64,000 bases of DNA from Akkermansiaceae bacterium. GTDB taxonomy: Bacteria > Verrucomicrobiota > Verrucomicrobiia > Verrucomicrobiales > Akkermansiaceae. A model generated the notes under the pieces. It did no database searches and was not told the DNA's origin. It saw only the letters and a list, made by a program, of their open reading frames with translations. The translations under genes were made by a program, and so were the position numbers. Shown piece by piece: positions 37,168 to 45,832 of the stretch. The DNA is taken from the NCBI GenBank assembly GCA_029253285.1, contig JAQWZU010000029.1, positions 1 through 64,000 on the forward strand. Direction: 5' to 3'. Numbering within the stretch: the first letter of the stretch is position 1; every line of letters begins with the position of its first letter.

Positions 37168-38548
37168 TTTACCAAGGTCGTCTTATGATAAAGCGCTGGC
37201 CATAAATCTGGATCCATCGATCTACGGGACCTTTGCTGAAATTGGCGCAGGTCAGGAAGTCGCCAATTGGTTCTTCCGCGCTTCAGCAAGTGCTGGAACG
37301 GTGGCAAAAACGATTTCGGCCTATGATATGAAAATTAGCGACGCCCTCTACGGTAAAGGCGAGCGTTACGTTTCCAAGAGTCGTGTCGTGGATATGGTCA
37401 ACTACGAGTATGAATTGCTTGAGGAGCGCCTCGGCGAATCACGTGGGAGTGAGTCGCGCTTTTTTTCATTTGCCAACACCGTAAGGGCGCGTGGCTATCA
37501 GGACTCCGGCGAATGTCATGGATGGTTGGCGGTTCGGTTTCAGGAGCAACTCTTCAAGGAATCGGGAACGATTCTCCTGCATGTGCGATTACTGGATGAG
37601 GAGAATGTCGACCAAATGGAGGCCCTGGGGATTCTCGGAGTGAATCTGATTTGGGCCGCTTATCATCATAGCAGGGATTTGAGCGCGTTTGTTTCCTCAT
37701 TGATCGATTTTCTGTCGGTGGAACGGGTTGAAATCGATATGCTGACTTTTTCGGGTGCACCATTTGCGATGGTTGATAACCGGATTTGTGCCCTCGAGTT
37801 GGTAAGGCAGGGGGTGACTCCTGCTACGGTTTTCATGCCTGATGGCGAGGTTGTTCAGGCGGCCGAGGCGTTTTATAAAACTCCCTTGCTTCTATTGAGG
37901 GGAAGTTTTCTACCGGTTACCAAATTGCATCTGGATATGTTGACGCAGGCCGGGGAGGTTTTTCCCAGTGAAGGAGTTTCCGAAAACGCTCGGCCCTGCC
38001 GCGAAGTTTGTGAGGTTTCATTGAGCAATCTCTTGCGGGATGGTGAGGTTGATTTGGTGTCTTTCCTGGACCGTGCGAATACTCTGCAGGCCTTGGGGAA
38101 GGTTGTGATGATTTCCAATGCTCCCGAGTTCCATCGGGTTGCCGCGATGCTACGGCTCTATACTCGTGAGCCGGTGGGGATGGTTCTGTCAATTGGGCTT
38201 CTTAATGAACTCTTCAAAGAGAAGTGGTCAGAAAATCTTGCGGGAGGGATTTTGGAGTCGTTTGGAAGATTGTTTAAAACCGGGATCGCGCTATTGGTTT
38301 ATCCTTGGCGAAATCGAAATGGGGGTGAGTTGGTGACGGCTGATAATTTTAGAGCCCCCGAGGGATTGAGGCACTTGTATCAGCATTTTTTTGAGAATGG
38401 GATGATTCAGAGTATCGCATGTGGAAACGAGGAACTATTGGAAATGACAGGGAGGCAGATCATGGCAAATGCCTCTGATGGTAAAGAATGGAAAAAGTGG
38501 GTTCCTGAAGAAGCCCGGGCATTGGTGGAATCCCACGCACACGTTTAA
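37160..38548 (+). CDS. Conserved protein of unresolved function (family often mislabelled TonB receptor or NaMN adenylyltransferase)
   Basis: 462 residues, soluble, no signal peptide. It belongs to a well-conserved family that I recognise from Bacteroidota and other phyla, with hallmark segments INLDPSIYGTFAEIGAGQEV (residues 15-34), KTISAYDMKISDALYGKG, SFANTVRARG, GHGWL-like GECHGWLAVRFQ, GILGVNLIWAAYHH, GSFLPVTKLHLDML and NLAGGILESFGRLFK. Database names for the family vary and none is supported by a biochemical study that I know. The high conservation argues for a core enzymatic role. Translationally coupled (8-bp overlap) to the zinc-ribbon gene and 4 bp ahead of the antiporter. Confidence 0.8.
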   Translation: MSDLPRSSYDKALAINLDPSIYGTFAEIGAGQEVANWFFRASASAGTVAKTISAYDMKISDALYGKGERYVSKSRVVDMVNYEYELLEERLGESRGSESRFFSFANTVRARGYQDSGECHGWLAVRFQEQLFKESGTILLHVRLLDEENVDQMEALGILGVNLIWAAYHHSRDLSAFVSSLIDFLSVERVEIDMLTFSGAPFAMVDNRICALELVRQGVTPATVFMPDGEVVQAAEAFYKTPLLLLRGSFLPVTKLHLDMLTQAGEVFPSEGVSENARPCREVCEVSLSNLLRDGEVDLVSFLDRANTLQALGKVVMISNAPEFHRVAAMLRLYTREPVGMVLSIGLLNELFKEKWSENLAGGILESFGRLFKTGIALLVYPWRNRNGGELVTADNFRAPEGLRHLYQHFFENGMIQSIACGNEELLEMTGRQIMANASDGKEWKKWVPEEARALVESHAHV

Positions 38549-38552
38549 GATC

Positions 38553-39806
38553 ATGCATTTACTGGATACTTCGGCCATATTGCTCACACTCGCGGCTGTT
38601 TTTGGATACATTAATCATCGTGTATTCAAGCTTCCGAACAGTATCGGGATTCTTCTCCTGGGATTGGTATTGAGCGCTCTTCTTCTTTTGTTTGGTAACT
38701 TCTGGCCCGCGCTGCGGGATAATGCCGATTCGTTTGTCACTCAGATCGACTTCAACGAAACGGTGATGCAGGTCATGTTGAGCTTTCTGCTGTTTGCCGG
38801 GGCGCTGCACGTGAATCTAAATGATTTGAAAAACCAGAAGTATGTCGTGGCTATTTTAGCCAGCGTTGGCCTGCTTGTTTCCACTCTTCTGGTTGGAAGT
38901 GTGGCATTCTTTGTTTTCAAATGGACCGGGTTGAATGTGCCGTTTCTATGGTGTCTTGTTTTTGGTTCGTTGATCTCGCCGACCGATCCGGTTGCGGTGC
39001 TTGGAATTCTCAAGAAAGTAGGTGTTTCAAAATCGATTGAAACCAAGATCACCGGAGAGTCTTTGTTTAACGACGGAGTCGGAGTTGTCGTCTATATCGC
39101 CTTGATTGGCTTTGCTGTTGGAGGTGGGGACCGGGGTGCGATGGACGTGGGACTTCTTTTTATAGAAGAGGTCGGAGGTGGTTTGTTACTGGGTGGCCTG
39201 CTCGGATATGTTGCCTACCGCATGTTGAAATCCATTGATAATTATCAGGTGGAGATTCTAATTACCCTAGCTTTGGTGACGGGGGGATATCAACTTGCTA
39301 GCTATTTTCATTTTAGCGGTCCATTGGCCATGGTAGTGGCGGGTCTGATGATTGGGAACCATGGTCGGGAGTTGGCGATGAGCGAGACTACAAGGCATCA
39401 TCTTGACCTCTTTTGGGAGTTGATCGATGAGATGCTTAACGCGGTGTTGTTCCTCTTGATCGGACTGGAAATCTTTGTGCTGAGTTGGAATTCCTCGGCA
39501 TTGTTTGCAGGAATCATTTTGATCGGAGTCGTACTTGGCTCAAGAATGGTTGCGGTTTCTTTGCCTGTGATTGTCTTGAAGCGCTCTCGGGAGTTTTCAC
39601 CGGGAATCATTCGGATCCTAACCTGGGGCGGGCTTCGGGGAGGGATCTCCGTGGCTCTGGCTCTCGCTCTTCCCAAGGAGGGGATTGAAGATGGGGTTAG
39701 GCAGGCCATTCTAATGGCGACCTATATCGTGGTCATTTTCTCGATTGCGGTTCAAGGACTCACCCTGAAGCCAGTGATTCTTCGCGCAATGGGCAAAGAC
39801 GGCTAG
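38553..39806 (+). CDS. Na+/H+ antiporter, CPA1/NhaP family
   Basis: Start set at ATG 38553 (MHLLDTSAILLTLAAVFGYI), 4 bp after the previous stop; the longer frame overlaps the preceding gene. About 417 residues with some 12 hydrophobic segments. The CPA1 signature is clear: FGSLISPTDPVAVLGILKK, then TGESLFNDGVGVVVYIAL containing the ND ion-binding pair, and a late WGGLRGGISVALALALP segment. It exports sodium (or potassium/lithium) in exchange for protons across the inner membrane. Last gene of the PBP operon and convergent with the TPR gene, only 5 bp away. Confidence 0.93.
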   Translation: MHLLDTSAILLTLAAVFGYINHRVFKLPNSIGILLLGLVLSALLLLFGNFWPALRDNADSFVTQIDFNETVMQVMLSFLLFAGALHVNLNDLKNQKYVVAILASVGLLVSTLLVGSVAFFVFKWTGLNVPFLWCLVFGSLISPTDPVAVLGILKKVGVSKSIETKITGESLFNDGVGVVVYIALIGFAVGGGDRGAMDVGLLFIEEVGGGLLLGGLLGYVAYRMLKSIDNYQVEILITLALVTGGYQLASYFHFSGPLAMVVAGLMIGNHGRELAMSETTRHHLDLFWELIDEMLNAVLFLLIGLEIFVLSWNSSALFAGIILIGVVLGSRMVAVSLPVIVLKRSREFSPGIIRILTWGGLRGGISVALALALPKEGIEDGVRQAILMATYIVVIFSIAVQGLTLKPVILRAMGKDG

Positions 39807-39811
39807 TTAGC

Positions 39812-42238
39812 CTACTTTTCGCCTTCCTTTTCAGGTTGCTTGATTTCGATAGGATCACCTTTCCAATTTGGGAACCCCTGCTTGAGTTGCAGACGGTATT
39901 GGGCAGCTTTTCCTTCTTCTCCCAGAAGTCTGGCAGACTGGGCTGCGCCGGCGAGGGCCCTTGGTTTGATGAGTGGATCATCGAGAACCATTTGAATTGT
40001 TTTTTGGTAGTCTCGCAGGGCTTGCTCAGGCCGGTTTTGGCGCAGGGCAACTTCCGCTTTGACCAGATGGAGCCCGACGAGATGCGGCCCCCTCACATCA
40101 ATGGCGAGAGCCTTGTTGGTGGTCTCGATGGCCTCGTCGTATTTTGCCAGTCCGATCTGAGAGAGCGCAAGATCGAGCATGGCATCCGCCTCCCATCGTT
40201 TTTCCTGTTTGAGGCCGAGAATGAGCGTCCCGGTTTTCAGAGCTGCGGCAAAATTATTGCTTTCGTTTTGAGCCTTTGCCAAGGTTCGCCAAACTCCGGA
40301 TTTTGTTTTGGTCGGATTTTCGGGATCTGTCGATTTCTCTAAATATGTGACGGCCCCTTTAACATTTCCTTCGTGAAAGAGTTGGACGCCGAGCCAGGAA
40401 AGAATGTGGGGTGGGATTTCCTTGCCGGGGGCGTCTTGGAGGACTCTCTGGATGGCTTTATGGAGGGCTTTGGAATCACGCTGTGCAAAGGCGGAGAGAA
40501 CGAGAATATTTCCTACCGGCTCACTGTAGAATTCTGGCGCAAGATCACGGGCTTTTTCAAGGTAGGGAGCCACATCATCAAGTTCATTTTCCTTGTAGAG
40601 TCCCCATCCAATCCAATAGTTGGCATTTGCGATAGTGTTCTTGGCGATGTCCGGAAAATCTTCAAGGAGCTGACGATAACGCTCAACCATGATGCGATAT
40701 TTCTTTTCTTTCCTGAGAACTCTTGCGCTGCCCTGATAGGCAAATGCGGCCAGAATGGGTTCAGGTCTCATTGCGATGAGTTCTTCGAAGTCCCTAAGCG
40801 CTGAAATTTCATCTCCCAGAGCCAAGATAGCTTCGGCTCGTTTGCCGAGGATCTCCGCTTTGCGAGAATCATCAGGGAAGTCAGCGAGAAAGCGGGTGTA
40901 GCTTCGGTTGGCTCCGTTGAAATCACCGAATTCGCTGAGGCACCAGCCGCGCTTGTAGAGAAGATCGGCCCGGTATTCTTTTTTGATTAGGTTTGACTCG
41001 ACCAAGTTAAAGGTTTCCCCGGCTAATTCGAAATCGCCGGCTTGGTAGAGCGTCTCGGCCTTAAGGAAATTTGCCATGTGAAGGCGCGGGTCGTGCGGGT
41101 TTTTGTTGGCGTATAGTTCAAAGAAAATGTCGACTCTTTCGGAGAGACCATTGTGTTTGAGCAGATAATCACATTCAAGACAGAGGTAGGCGGACTCGAA
41201 TGCCAGTTCGGTGTTGGGGAGGTTGCGGTCAACCCTCCTGAAGGCTGCCCGGGCTTGTTGATATTTCTTAAGCGCGAGAAAGGCACGCCCCGCTCTCATG
41301 GAACGGCGTGCCTCGACTTTTCCTTTGGCGCCATAGTCGCCCATTGAATAGAGCTTGACGACTTCCTGATAGTCTTCTTTGTCGAGGGAAGCCTTCATGA
41401 GCGCGGTTTGAGCCAGCGCTTTGTTGGTTCCCAGACTGATTCGTTGTTCGTTTGTCAGGGATGGATCGTTCGTACGGATCTTCAAGACGGCATGAAGGTT
41501 TTTAGCGGCTTCGTCGCTGAGGCCAAGTTCGGCCGAAGCCAAGCCAACGTAGAACATGGCTTGGGAGCGATAGGTGCTTTTAATGGCTTCCTTGGTGAGA
41601 GGCTTGAGGAGTTTGATAGAGCGTTCCAGTTGTTCATCCAGATAATATTGGTAGCCGAGCATGAAAACAGCCCACTCTTGGTGAGGGTGTTTGGGTTCAG
41701 CGATGATGGTTTTAAGGACTTCAACGACTTCTTTGGTGTGATTAATTTTGAGGAGACATTGAACTCGTTTGGTCAGGGCGCTGAAGCGAAGATCCCGGTT
41801 CGTGACATGTAGGGCGGCGACACCGAAATATTTGGCTGCTTCCGCCCAGTTCTCTTCGATGTAAAAGAGGTAGGCAAGTTGCCGGGCGGCGTTGCCTACC
41901 CATTGACCTTTGAGGTGTCGGTTGATGACGGCCCGGTAGTTGGCTTTAGCCTGATCGAGTTGGCCGAGGGTTTGCAGGGCATGGCCGAGATGAAAGCGGG
42001 CGAGGGGGGCGTGCTGGGATTGGGGAAATTGGGCGAGGAAGTTTTCGTAGAGCCCGACAACGTGCTGTGAGTACTTTGCTTTCTCAAAGCGGTCCTGAAC
42101 TTCCTGCCCGTGGGTATAATATTTTTCGGCGTCGGCAAAGAGGCGGTCTTCGTCCCGGTATTGCGCGGTGGTTGGCATCGCGAAGCTGCAGAAGAAAAGC
42201 AGCGTCAGAACATATCTGGGGGTGAGAAAGCGAATCAT
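39812..42238 (-). CDS. Secreted tetratricopeptide-repeat protein
   Basis: About 808 residues. The ATG at 42238 gives a proper signal peptide (MIRFLTPRYVLTLLFFCSFA, then MPTTAQ); the longer frame adds an implausible leader. Almost the whole length is TPR-like helical repeats, for example QHAPLARFHLGHALQTLGQL near 75, ALRDFEELIAMRPEP near 480, and YDEAIETTNKALAIDVRGP near 715. Likely a periplasmic or outer-membrane-associated scaffold; no partner can be named from sequence. Convergent with the antiporter gene. Confidence 0.85.
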   Translation of the reverse strand: MIRFLTPRYVLTLLFFCSFAMPTTAQYRDEDRLFADAEKYYTHGQEVQDRFEKAKYSQHVVGLYENFLAQFPQSQHAPLARFHLGHALQTLGQLDQAKANYRAVINRHLKGQWVGNAARQLAYLFYIEENWAEAAKYFGVAALHVTNRDLRFSALTKRVQCLLKINHTKEVVEVLKTIIAEPKHPHQEWAVFMLGYQYYLDEQLERSIKLLKPLTKEAIKSTYRSQAMFYVGLASAELGLSDEAAKNLHAVLKIRTNDPSLTNEQRISLGTNKALAQTALMKASLDKEDYQEVVKLYSMGDYGAKGKVEARRSMRAGRAFLALKKYQQARAAFRRVDRNLPNTELAFESAYLCLECDYLLKHNGLSERVDIFFELYANKNPHDPRLHMANFLKAETLYQAGDFELAGETFNLVESNLIKKEYRADLLYKRGWCLSEFGDFNGANRSYTRFLADFPDDSRKAEILGKRAEAILALGDEISALRDFEELIAMRPEPILAAFAYQGSARVLRKEKKYRIMVERYRQLLEDFPDIAKNTIANANYWIGWGLYKENELDDVAPYLEKARDLAPEFYSEPVGNILVLSAFAQRDSKALHKAIQRVLQDAPGKEIPPHILSWLGVQLFHEGNVKGAVTYLEKSTDPENPTKTKSGVWRTLAKAQNESNNFAAALKTGTLILGLKQEKRWEADAMLDLALSQIGLAKYDEAIETTNKALAIDVRGPHLVGLHLVKAEVALRQNRPEQALRDYQKTIQMVLDDPLIKPRALAGAAQSARLLGEEGKAAQYRLQLKQGFPNWKGDPIEIKQPEKEGEK

Positions 42239-42375
42239 GGAAACCGGGATTGTACCAATGGTCATATTGAGAGCGGCACCGATGCCAGAAATTGGCATGT
42301 CTTTCCCTGAAAATCAACCTTTGCAATCGAGGTTGCGGGCTTGCTCATCGGGGAGATTCGGCATATCGCATTGTT

Positions 42376-42678
42376 ATGGAACATCATGTCTATTTTTGGC
42401 TAAAGGAAGATCGTCTCAACCCTGGTGATCTCGAAACCTTTGAAAAAGGGCTCAAAGCGCTCTGTCTTTCGAAAAATATTGCGTCATCCAAATGGGGAAA
42501 GCCTGCTGAAACTCCGGAGCGTCCTGTGACGGATCATTCGTGGAGCTATGGGCTCTCGGTGAAATTCGATTCAATGGAGGCCCATGACCGGTATCAGACC
42601 GGTGATCCGGTGCATGATGTGTTTATCGAGTCCTTTAAGGAATGGTGGGCCAAGGCGCTGGTGATGGACCTCGCCTAA
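42376..42678 (+). CDS. Dabb-domain protein (stress-responsive alpha/beta barrel)
   Basis: 100 residues from ATG 42376 (MEHHVYFWLKEDRLNPGD). The pattern of H-x-V-x-F-x-L/W near the start, a long helix with ALCLSKNIASSKWGKPA, and SWSYGLSVKFDSMEAHDRYQ then DPVHDVFIE near the end is that of the Dabb ferredoxin-like family. Such proteins dimerise; bacterial members mostly have unknown function. It stands alone, divergent from the TPR gene, followed by two hairpins. Confidence 0.85.
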   Translation: MEHHVYFWLKEDRLNPGDLETFEKGLKALCLSKNIASSKWGKPAETPERPVTDHSWSYGLSVKFDSMEAHDRYQTGDPVHDVFIESFKEWWAKALVMDLA

Positions 42679-42685
42679 AAGATAA

Positions 42686-42758
42686 ATGGGAGTAAAGGAA
42701 TCGGACCTTTACCCCCATCTGGATTATCTGCAAAGAACGATGTAAAACTCTTACATCG
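42686..42758 (+). other. Two consecutive hairpins downstream of the Dabb gene
   Basis: First hairpin: ATGGGAGTAAAGG (42686-42698) pairs with CCTTTACCCCCAT (42706-42718), one mismatch, 7-nt loop. Second: CGATGTAA (42738-42745) pairs perfectly with TTACATCG (42751-42758), 5-nt loop. Neither has a T-run, so they are not classical terminators. The remaining bases to 42912 show a possible TATAAT (42812-42817) and no gene. Confidence 0.5.
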
Positions 42759-42912
42759 ATCAAATCTAGAACTAAACGATTCAGTCGGCTGGGCAAGGGA
42801 AAAATGGGCCTATAATGAATTTATTTTGAGCTATTTGCATCCTTGATAACGTGGCCCTTGCAATGTTTCCGATCCCGCTATGTTCCGGAAAGAGTGGTAA
42901 TTAATGAGGACG

Positions 42913-42947
42913 AAAAAACCGCCACCGGGAGAACCGGGTGGCGGTTG
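42913..42947 (-). terminator. Terminator of the bactofilin operon
   Basis: On the minus strand AACCGCCACC is followed by a CCCGGT/CTCCCG-rich loop and GGTGGCGGTT, then TTTT. It lies 25 bp after the bactofilin stop. Confidence 0.85.
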
Positions 42948-42971
42948 GAAAGTTAGCTCGGAGCCAGTTCG

Positions 42972-43589
42972 TTATTTCTGGGGAGCGCCTTGGGTCTTTG
43001 TGTTGTTACCCTGCTGCTGCTGGGGATTTCCCTGTTGCTGCTGAGGTTTTCCCTGTTGCTGCTGAGGCTTTCCCTGTTGGGAAGCCTTGTTTTGCGGAGC
43101 CTCTTTTTGAGGTTGGGCAGTTGGGGTTCCAACTTCCGATTTGCCGACGAAAATTGCCCCTGGTTCGATGGAGAGTGAGCCAGCTTTGACGTCTCCCACC
43201 ATTTCAGCACTGCTTTTGATGTCCACGCGTTCGCTGCAGGAGATGTTTCCATGAACCTTGCCGTAAATGACAACCGATTTGGTTTTCACCTCTGCCTTGA
43301 TGTGGGCGTTTTCGGCGACGGTGAGCGCGCCGTCTGAGGCAATTTTTCCTTCGATACGTCCGTCAACGAGGAGGTCGTTGGTGAACTTAACGGAACCATT
43401 GATGTGGACGTCGTTGCTGAGAATGTTGCGTTGTCCGCCTGAGGCGGGTGCGCTGGCTGAGGCTGTTGCCGGAGCGGCGGCAGGTGCTGCCGCTTGTTGG
43501 GGAGGAGCCGCCGCTGGTGGAGCGAGTGGCTGAGGAGCGGCGGGGGGTTGATCTCCCGCGAGTGACTTACTTTTGATTTTTTCGAACAC
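42972..43589 (-). CDS. Bactofilin-like polymer-forming protein with Gln-rich repeats
   Basis: 205 residues. The bactofilin beta-helix core is at about 52-155 (ILSNDVHINGSVKFTNDLLV, DGRIEGKIASDGALTVAENA, GKVHGNISCSERVDIKSSAEM, VGDVKAGSLSIEPGA). Bactofilins polymerise without nucleotide into cytoskeletal filaments near the membrane, often guiding wall synthesis or shape. Flanks are low-complexity: a Pro/Ala-rich N-terminus (18-50) and a C-terminal tail with a 7-residue repeat, QQGKPQQ, encoded by a 21-bp tandem repeat. It follows the membrane TPR gene by 74 bp on the same strand. Confidence 0.92.
   Translation of the reverse strand: MFEKIKSKSLAGDQPPAAPQPLAPPAAAPPQQAAAPAAAPATASASAPASGGQRNILSNDVHINGSVKFTNDLLVDGRIEGKIASDGALTVAENAHIKAEVKTKSVVIYGKVHGNISCSERVDIKSSAEMVGDVKAGSLSIEPGAIFVGKSEVGTPTAQPQKEAPQNKASQQGKPQQQQGKPQQQQGNPQQQQGNNTKTQGAPQK
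43009..43080 (-). repeat. 21-bp tandem repeat in the bactofilin tail
   Basis: Three 21-bp units (43009-43029, 43030-43050, 43051-43071) starting CCCTG(C/T)TGCTGCTG on the plus strand, plus a partial fourth unit to 43080. In frame they encode the Gln/Lys/Pro repeat of the bactofilin C-terminus. Confidence 0.85.
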
Positions 43590-43663
43590 GGTTCTTAGTT
43601 TCTACGAATTGGATTATATGAGCTAGGGTAGATAGTTTGCAAAGTAGGAAGTGCCGGAGGCGC

Positions 43664-44572
43664 TTAATTTGAGGGTGGGTCCGCTGGAGCGTTTGGTGTT
43701 TCGGGCTTTGGATCCTCAGGGATTGGTGGCTTGGGATCAACAGGCTTGGGATCTTGGGGAGGGGCAGGCTTTGGATCGGCTGGGACGACAGGGACAGGAG
43801 CTTCCGGAACGACAGGCTTTTCAGGGAGGTCGGGATTGGTGGGGAGAGGATCGACTTTAACGGGCTTACTGGCAGCCCCGGGCTTGGGAGCGGGAGGAGC
43901 AGGCTTGACTTCGCTTGGGGCGCTTACTCCCAGAAGCTTGGAGTGACGTTCGGCAATTTGGCGGATGTTGGCATGAATGTCGCCATATTCCGAGGATGCA
44001 CGATCATAATATTCCCCGGCTGCTTCGTCGTTTCCTTCGCCTCGAGCGATGTCACCGAGATAAATTAGGGCCATCGAGCTGATGGCAGCCTTTTCTTCGA
44101 CCGCTTTCCCGTAGTTTTCCTTGGCAGCCTCGAGATTGCCCATTTTATGCTGGTAGGAGGCGAGGGAAGCCAGACCGCTGGCAAACGCCGGGTGGTCGGG
44201 ATACTCGCTGACGAAGGATTCAAGTGTCTTGATGGCCTCAGGTTGTTGCAGGTCTTTCCATTGAAGCTGGGCTTCGCGGAGAAGAGCGGTGCCGCCGGCG
44301 TTGGTTCCGGCTTTTTCGGAAGCCTGGGCTTCCAGTTGGGCAAGAGTGCGTGCGGCGCTGACTTCAGCCGAGTGATTCTCAAGTTCTTGTTGTTTGAGGC
44401 CGTCGATTACTACGTAGGCCACGAGAGCAATGATGAGCATAATTCCAGCGATGATCAGCTTTTTCTGATTGGCATCGAGGAAGGCCTCAAATGAGGATGG
44501 CTCCTGGGAAATTTCACCGATGGGGCTGGGGGCCTGATCGGGTTGAGGCTGCTGTTCAGGTTTTTCGGACAT
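43664..44572 (-). CDS. Membrane-anchored TPR protein with proline-rich tail
   Basis: Start placed at ATG 44572 (MSEKPEQQPQPDQAPSPIGE), about 302 residues. One membrane helix near 38-56 (IIAGIMLIIALVAYVVIDGL) is followed by a TPR/YfgM-like region at about 60-215 (TLESFVSEYPDHPAFASGLA, EAAKENYGKAVEE, LGDIARGEGNDEAAGEYYDR) and a ~85-residue tail of Pro/Lys/Glu/Asp repeats (DPKP, EDPKP). YfgM works with the PpiD/Sec chaperone network in E. coli, a loose analogy only. First gene of the pair with bactofilin; divergent from lpxB. Confidence 0.8.
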   Translation of the reverse strand: MSEKPEQQPQPDQAPSPIGEISQEPSSFEAFLDANQKKLIIAGIMLIIALVAYVVIDGLKQQELENHSAEVSAARTLAQLEAQASEKAGTNAGGTALLREAQLQWKDLQQPEAIKTLESFVSEYPDHPAFASGLASLASYQHKMGNLEAAKENYGKAVEEKAAISSMALIYLGDIARGEGNDEAAGEYYDRASSEYGDIHANIRQIAERHSKLLGVSAPSEVKPAPPAPKPGAASKPVKVDPLPTNPDLPEKPVVPEAPVPVVPADPKPAPPQDPKPVDPKPPIPEDPKPETPNAPADPPSN

Positions 44573-44698
44573 AATGCGACTGTGATAAGAGGAATTAACG
44601 CCTCGGAGCATGGGAAGCAAGCCCTTGTGAGACGATTTACGTCAGGAGTGGTTTTGTGGGTTGGAAATCGAGCCAGCTAGCGTAGCATCCGCAAGTCG

Positions 44699-45832
44699 AT
44701 GAGTTGTTCGGTCTATGTGGTGGCAGGTGAAGTGAGTGGGGATACCCATGGAGCGGAGCTGATGGAAGCGCTTCAATTTGAGCTCGGTGAGGTGGAGTTT
44801 CGTGGCTTGGGTGGAAAGGCCATGGCTGAGCTGGCCGAGGCTGGCGTGTCCGATTGGGTTGATGAGGCTGCGGTGGTGGGATTTATCGAGGTTATTCGGC
44901 GATATGGCTGGTTTAAGGAGCGATTTGATCGAGTTCTGAGGGAAATTCGGGACTGGAAGCCCGAGATTCTCCTACTGGTGGATTATCCAGGTTTCAATTT
45001 GCGTCTGGCAAAGCAGGTCAAGGAATTGTGTCCTGAGACGAAAATAGTTCATTACGTCGCGCCGCAGGTTTGGGCATGGAACCAGAAGAGGATCCCACAA
45101 ATTGCAGCGTCACACGACCTGATGTTGTGTCTCTTTCCTTTTGAAGTTCCACTTTTTCAGCAAGCTGGCCTGAAAACATGTTGGGTTGGGCATCCTTTGG
45201 TGGATGAGTTGGAGGAGAAAAGAATTTCGGAAAGTCGGGAAGACGGCGTGGTGGGGTTATTCCCGGGCAGTCGCCGCAAGGAAGTCAGCCGCATCTTTCC
45301 GCTGATGTTGGAAACGGTAAAGGTGATGCGGAGGAGGGATAAGACGCCGATTCGCTTCAGGACCGCGGCCGCCAGCGAGCGGGTTCAGACCATGATGCTG
45401 GATTTACTGGCGCAGAGTGAGATTCCAGAGGGAGTGGTGGAAATCCAGCTTGGTGAGAGCCAGAGGCTGATGCAGCAGGTCAGTCTGGGCGTAGTAGCAA
45501 GCGGGACCGCGACGCTTGAGGCGGCCTATTACGGATTGCCCTATTGTTTGGTCTATCGGGTGGCTTGGCCGACTTTCCTAATGGCGCGCCAGTTAATAAA
45601 GCTGCCTCATATCGGTTTGATCAATATTCTTGCAGGCCGGGAAGTGGTTCCGGAGTTTATTCAGAATGATGCCAACTCGTATGAACTTGCCGGCTGGCTT
45701 GGAAGGTATCTGGAAGATGAGAATTTGCGAACCAAGCTTCACAAGGAACTCCTGGAGGCAGCCTCTAAATTGGGAGTGACCGGAGTGCATCGGCGTGCGG
45801 CAGATGAAATTTCGAAATTGGTAAAAAGATGA
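44699..45832 (+). CDS. lpxB: Lipid-A-disaccharide synthase
   Basis: 377 residues, GT19 glycosyltransferase joining UDP-diacylglucosamine and lipid X to the lipid A disaccharide at the inner-membrane face. Family segments are visible: VVAGEVSGDTHGAELMEAL at residues 7-25, FRGLGGKAM, VVGFIEV, LLLVDYPGFNLRLAK, HYVAPQVWAWNQKR, WVGHPLVDEL, LFPGSRRKEV, VVASGTATLEAAYYG and HIGLINILAGREVVPEFIQ. Its presence implies a lipopolysaccharide-bearing outer membrane. It overlaps the next gene by 4 bp (ATGA). Confidence 0.97.
   Translation: MSCSVYVVAGEVSGDTHGAELMEALQFELGEVEFRGLGGKAMAELAEAGVSDWVDEAAVVGFIEVIRRYGWFKERFDRVLREIRDWKPEILLLVDYPGFNLRLAKQVKELCPETKIVHYVAPQVWAWNQKRIPQIAASHDLMLCLFPFEVPLFQQAGLKTCWVGHPLVDELEEKRISESREDGVVGLFPGSRRKEVSRIFPLMLETVKVMRRRDKTPIRFRTAAASERVQTMMLDLLAQSEIPEGVVEIQLGESQRLMQQVSLGVVASGTATLEAAYYGLPYCLVYRVAWPTFLMARQLIKLPHIGLINILAGREVVPEFIQNDANSYELAGWLGRYLEDENLRTKLHKELLEAASKLGVTGVHRRAADEISKLVKR

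Noticed and set aside
43009-43080. CRISPR-like repeat array
   Set aside because: Contiguous 21-bp units without spacers, inside a coding frame; no CRISPR array or cas gene was seen in the window.
42984-43178. Plus-strand Leu-rich ORFs opposite the bactofilin tail
   Set aside because: They are antisense translations of the CAG/Gln-rich repeat; no ribosome-binding site, and the minus-strand bactofilin is clear.
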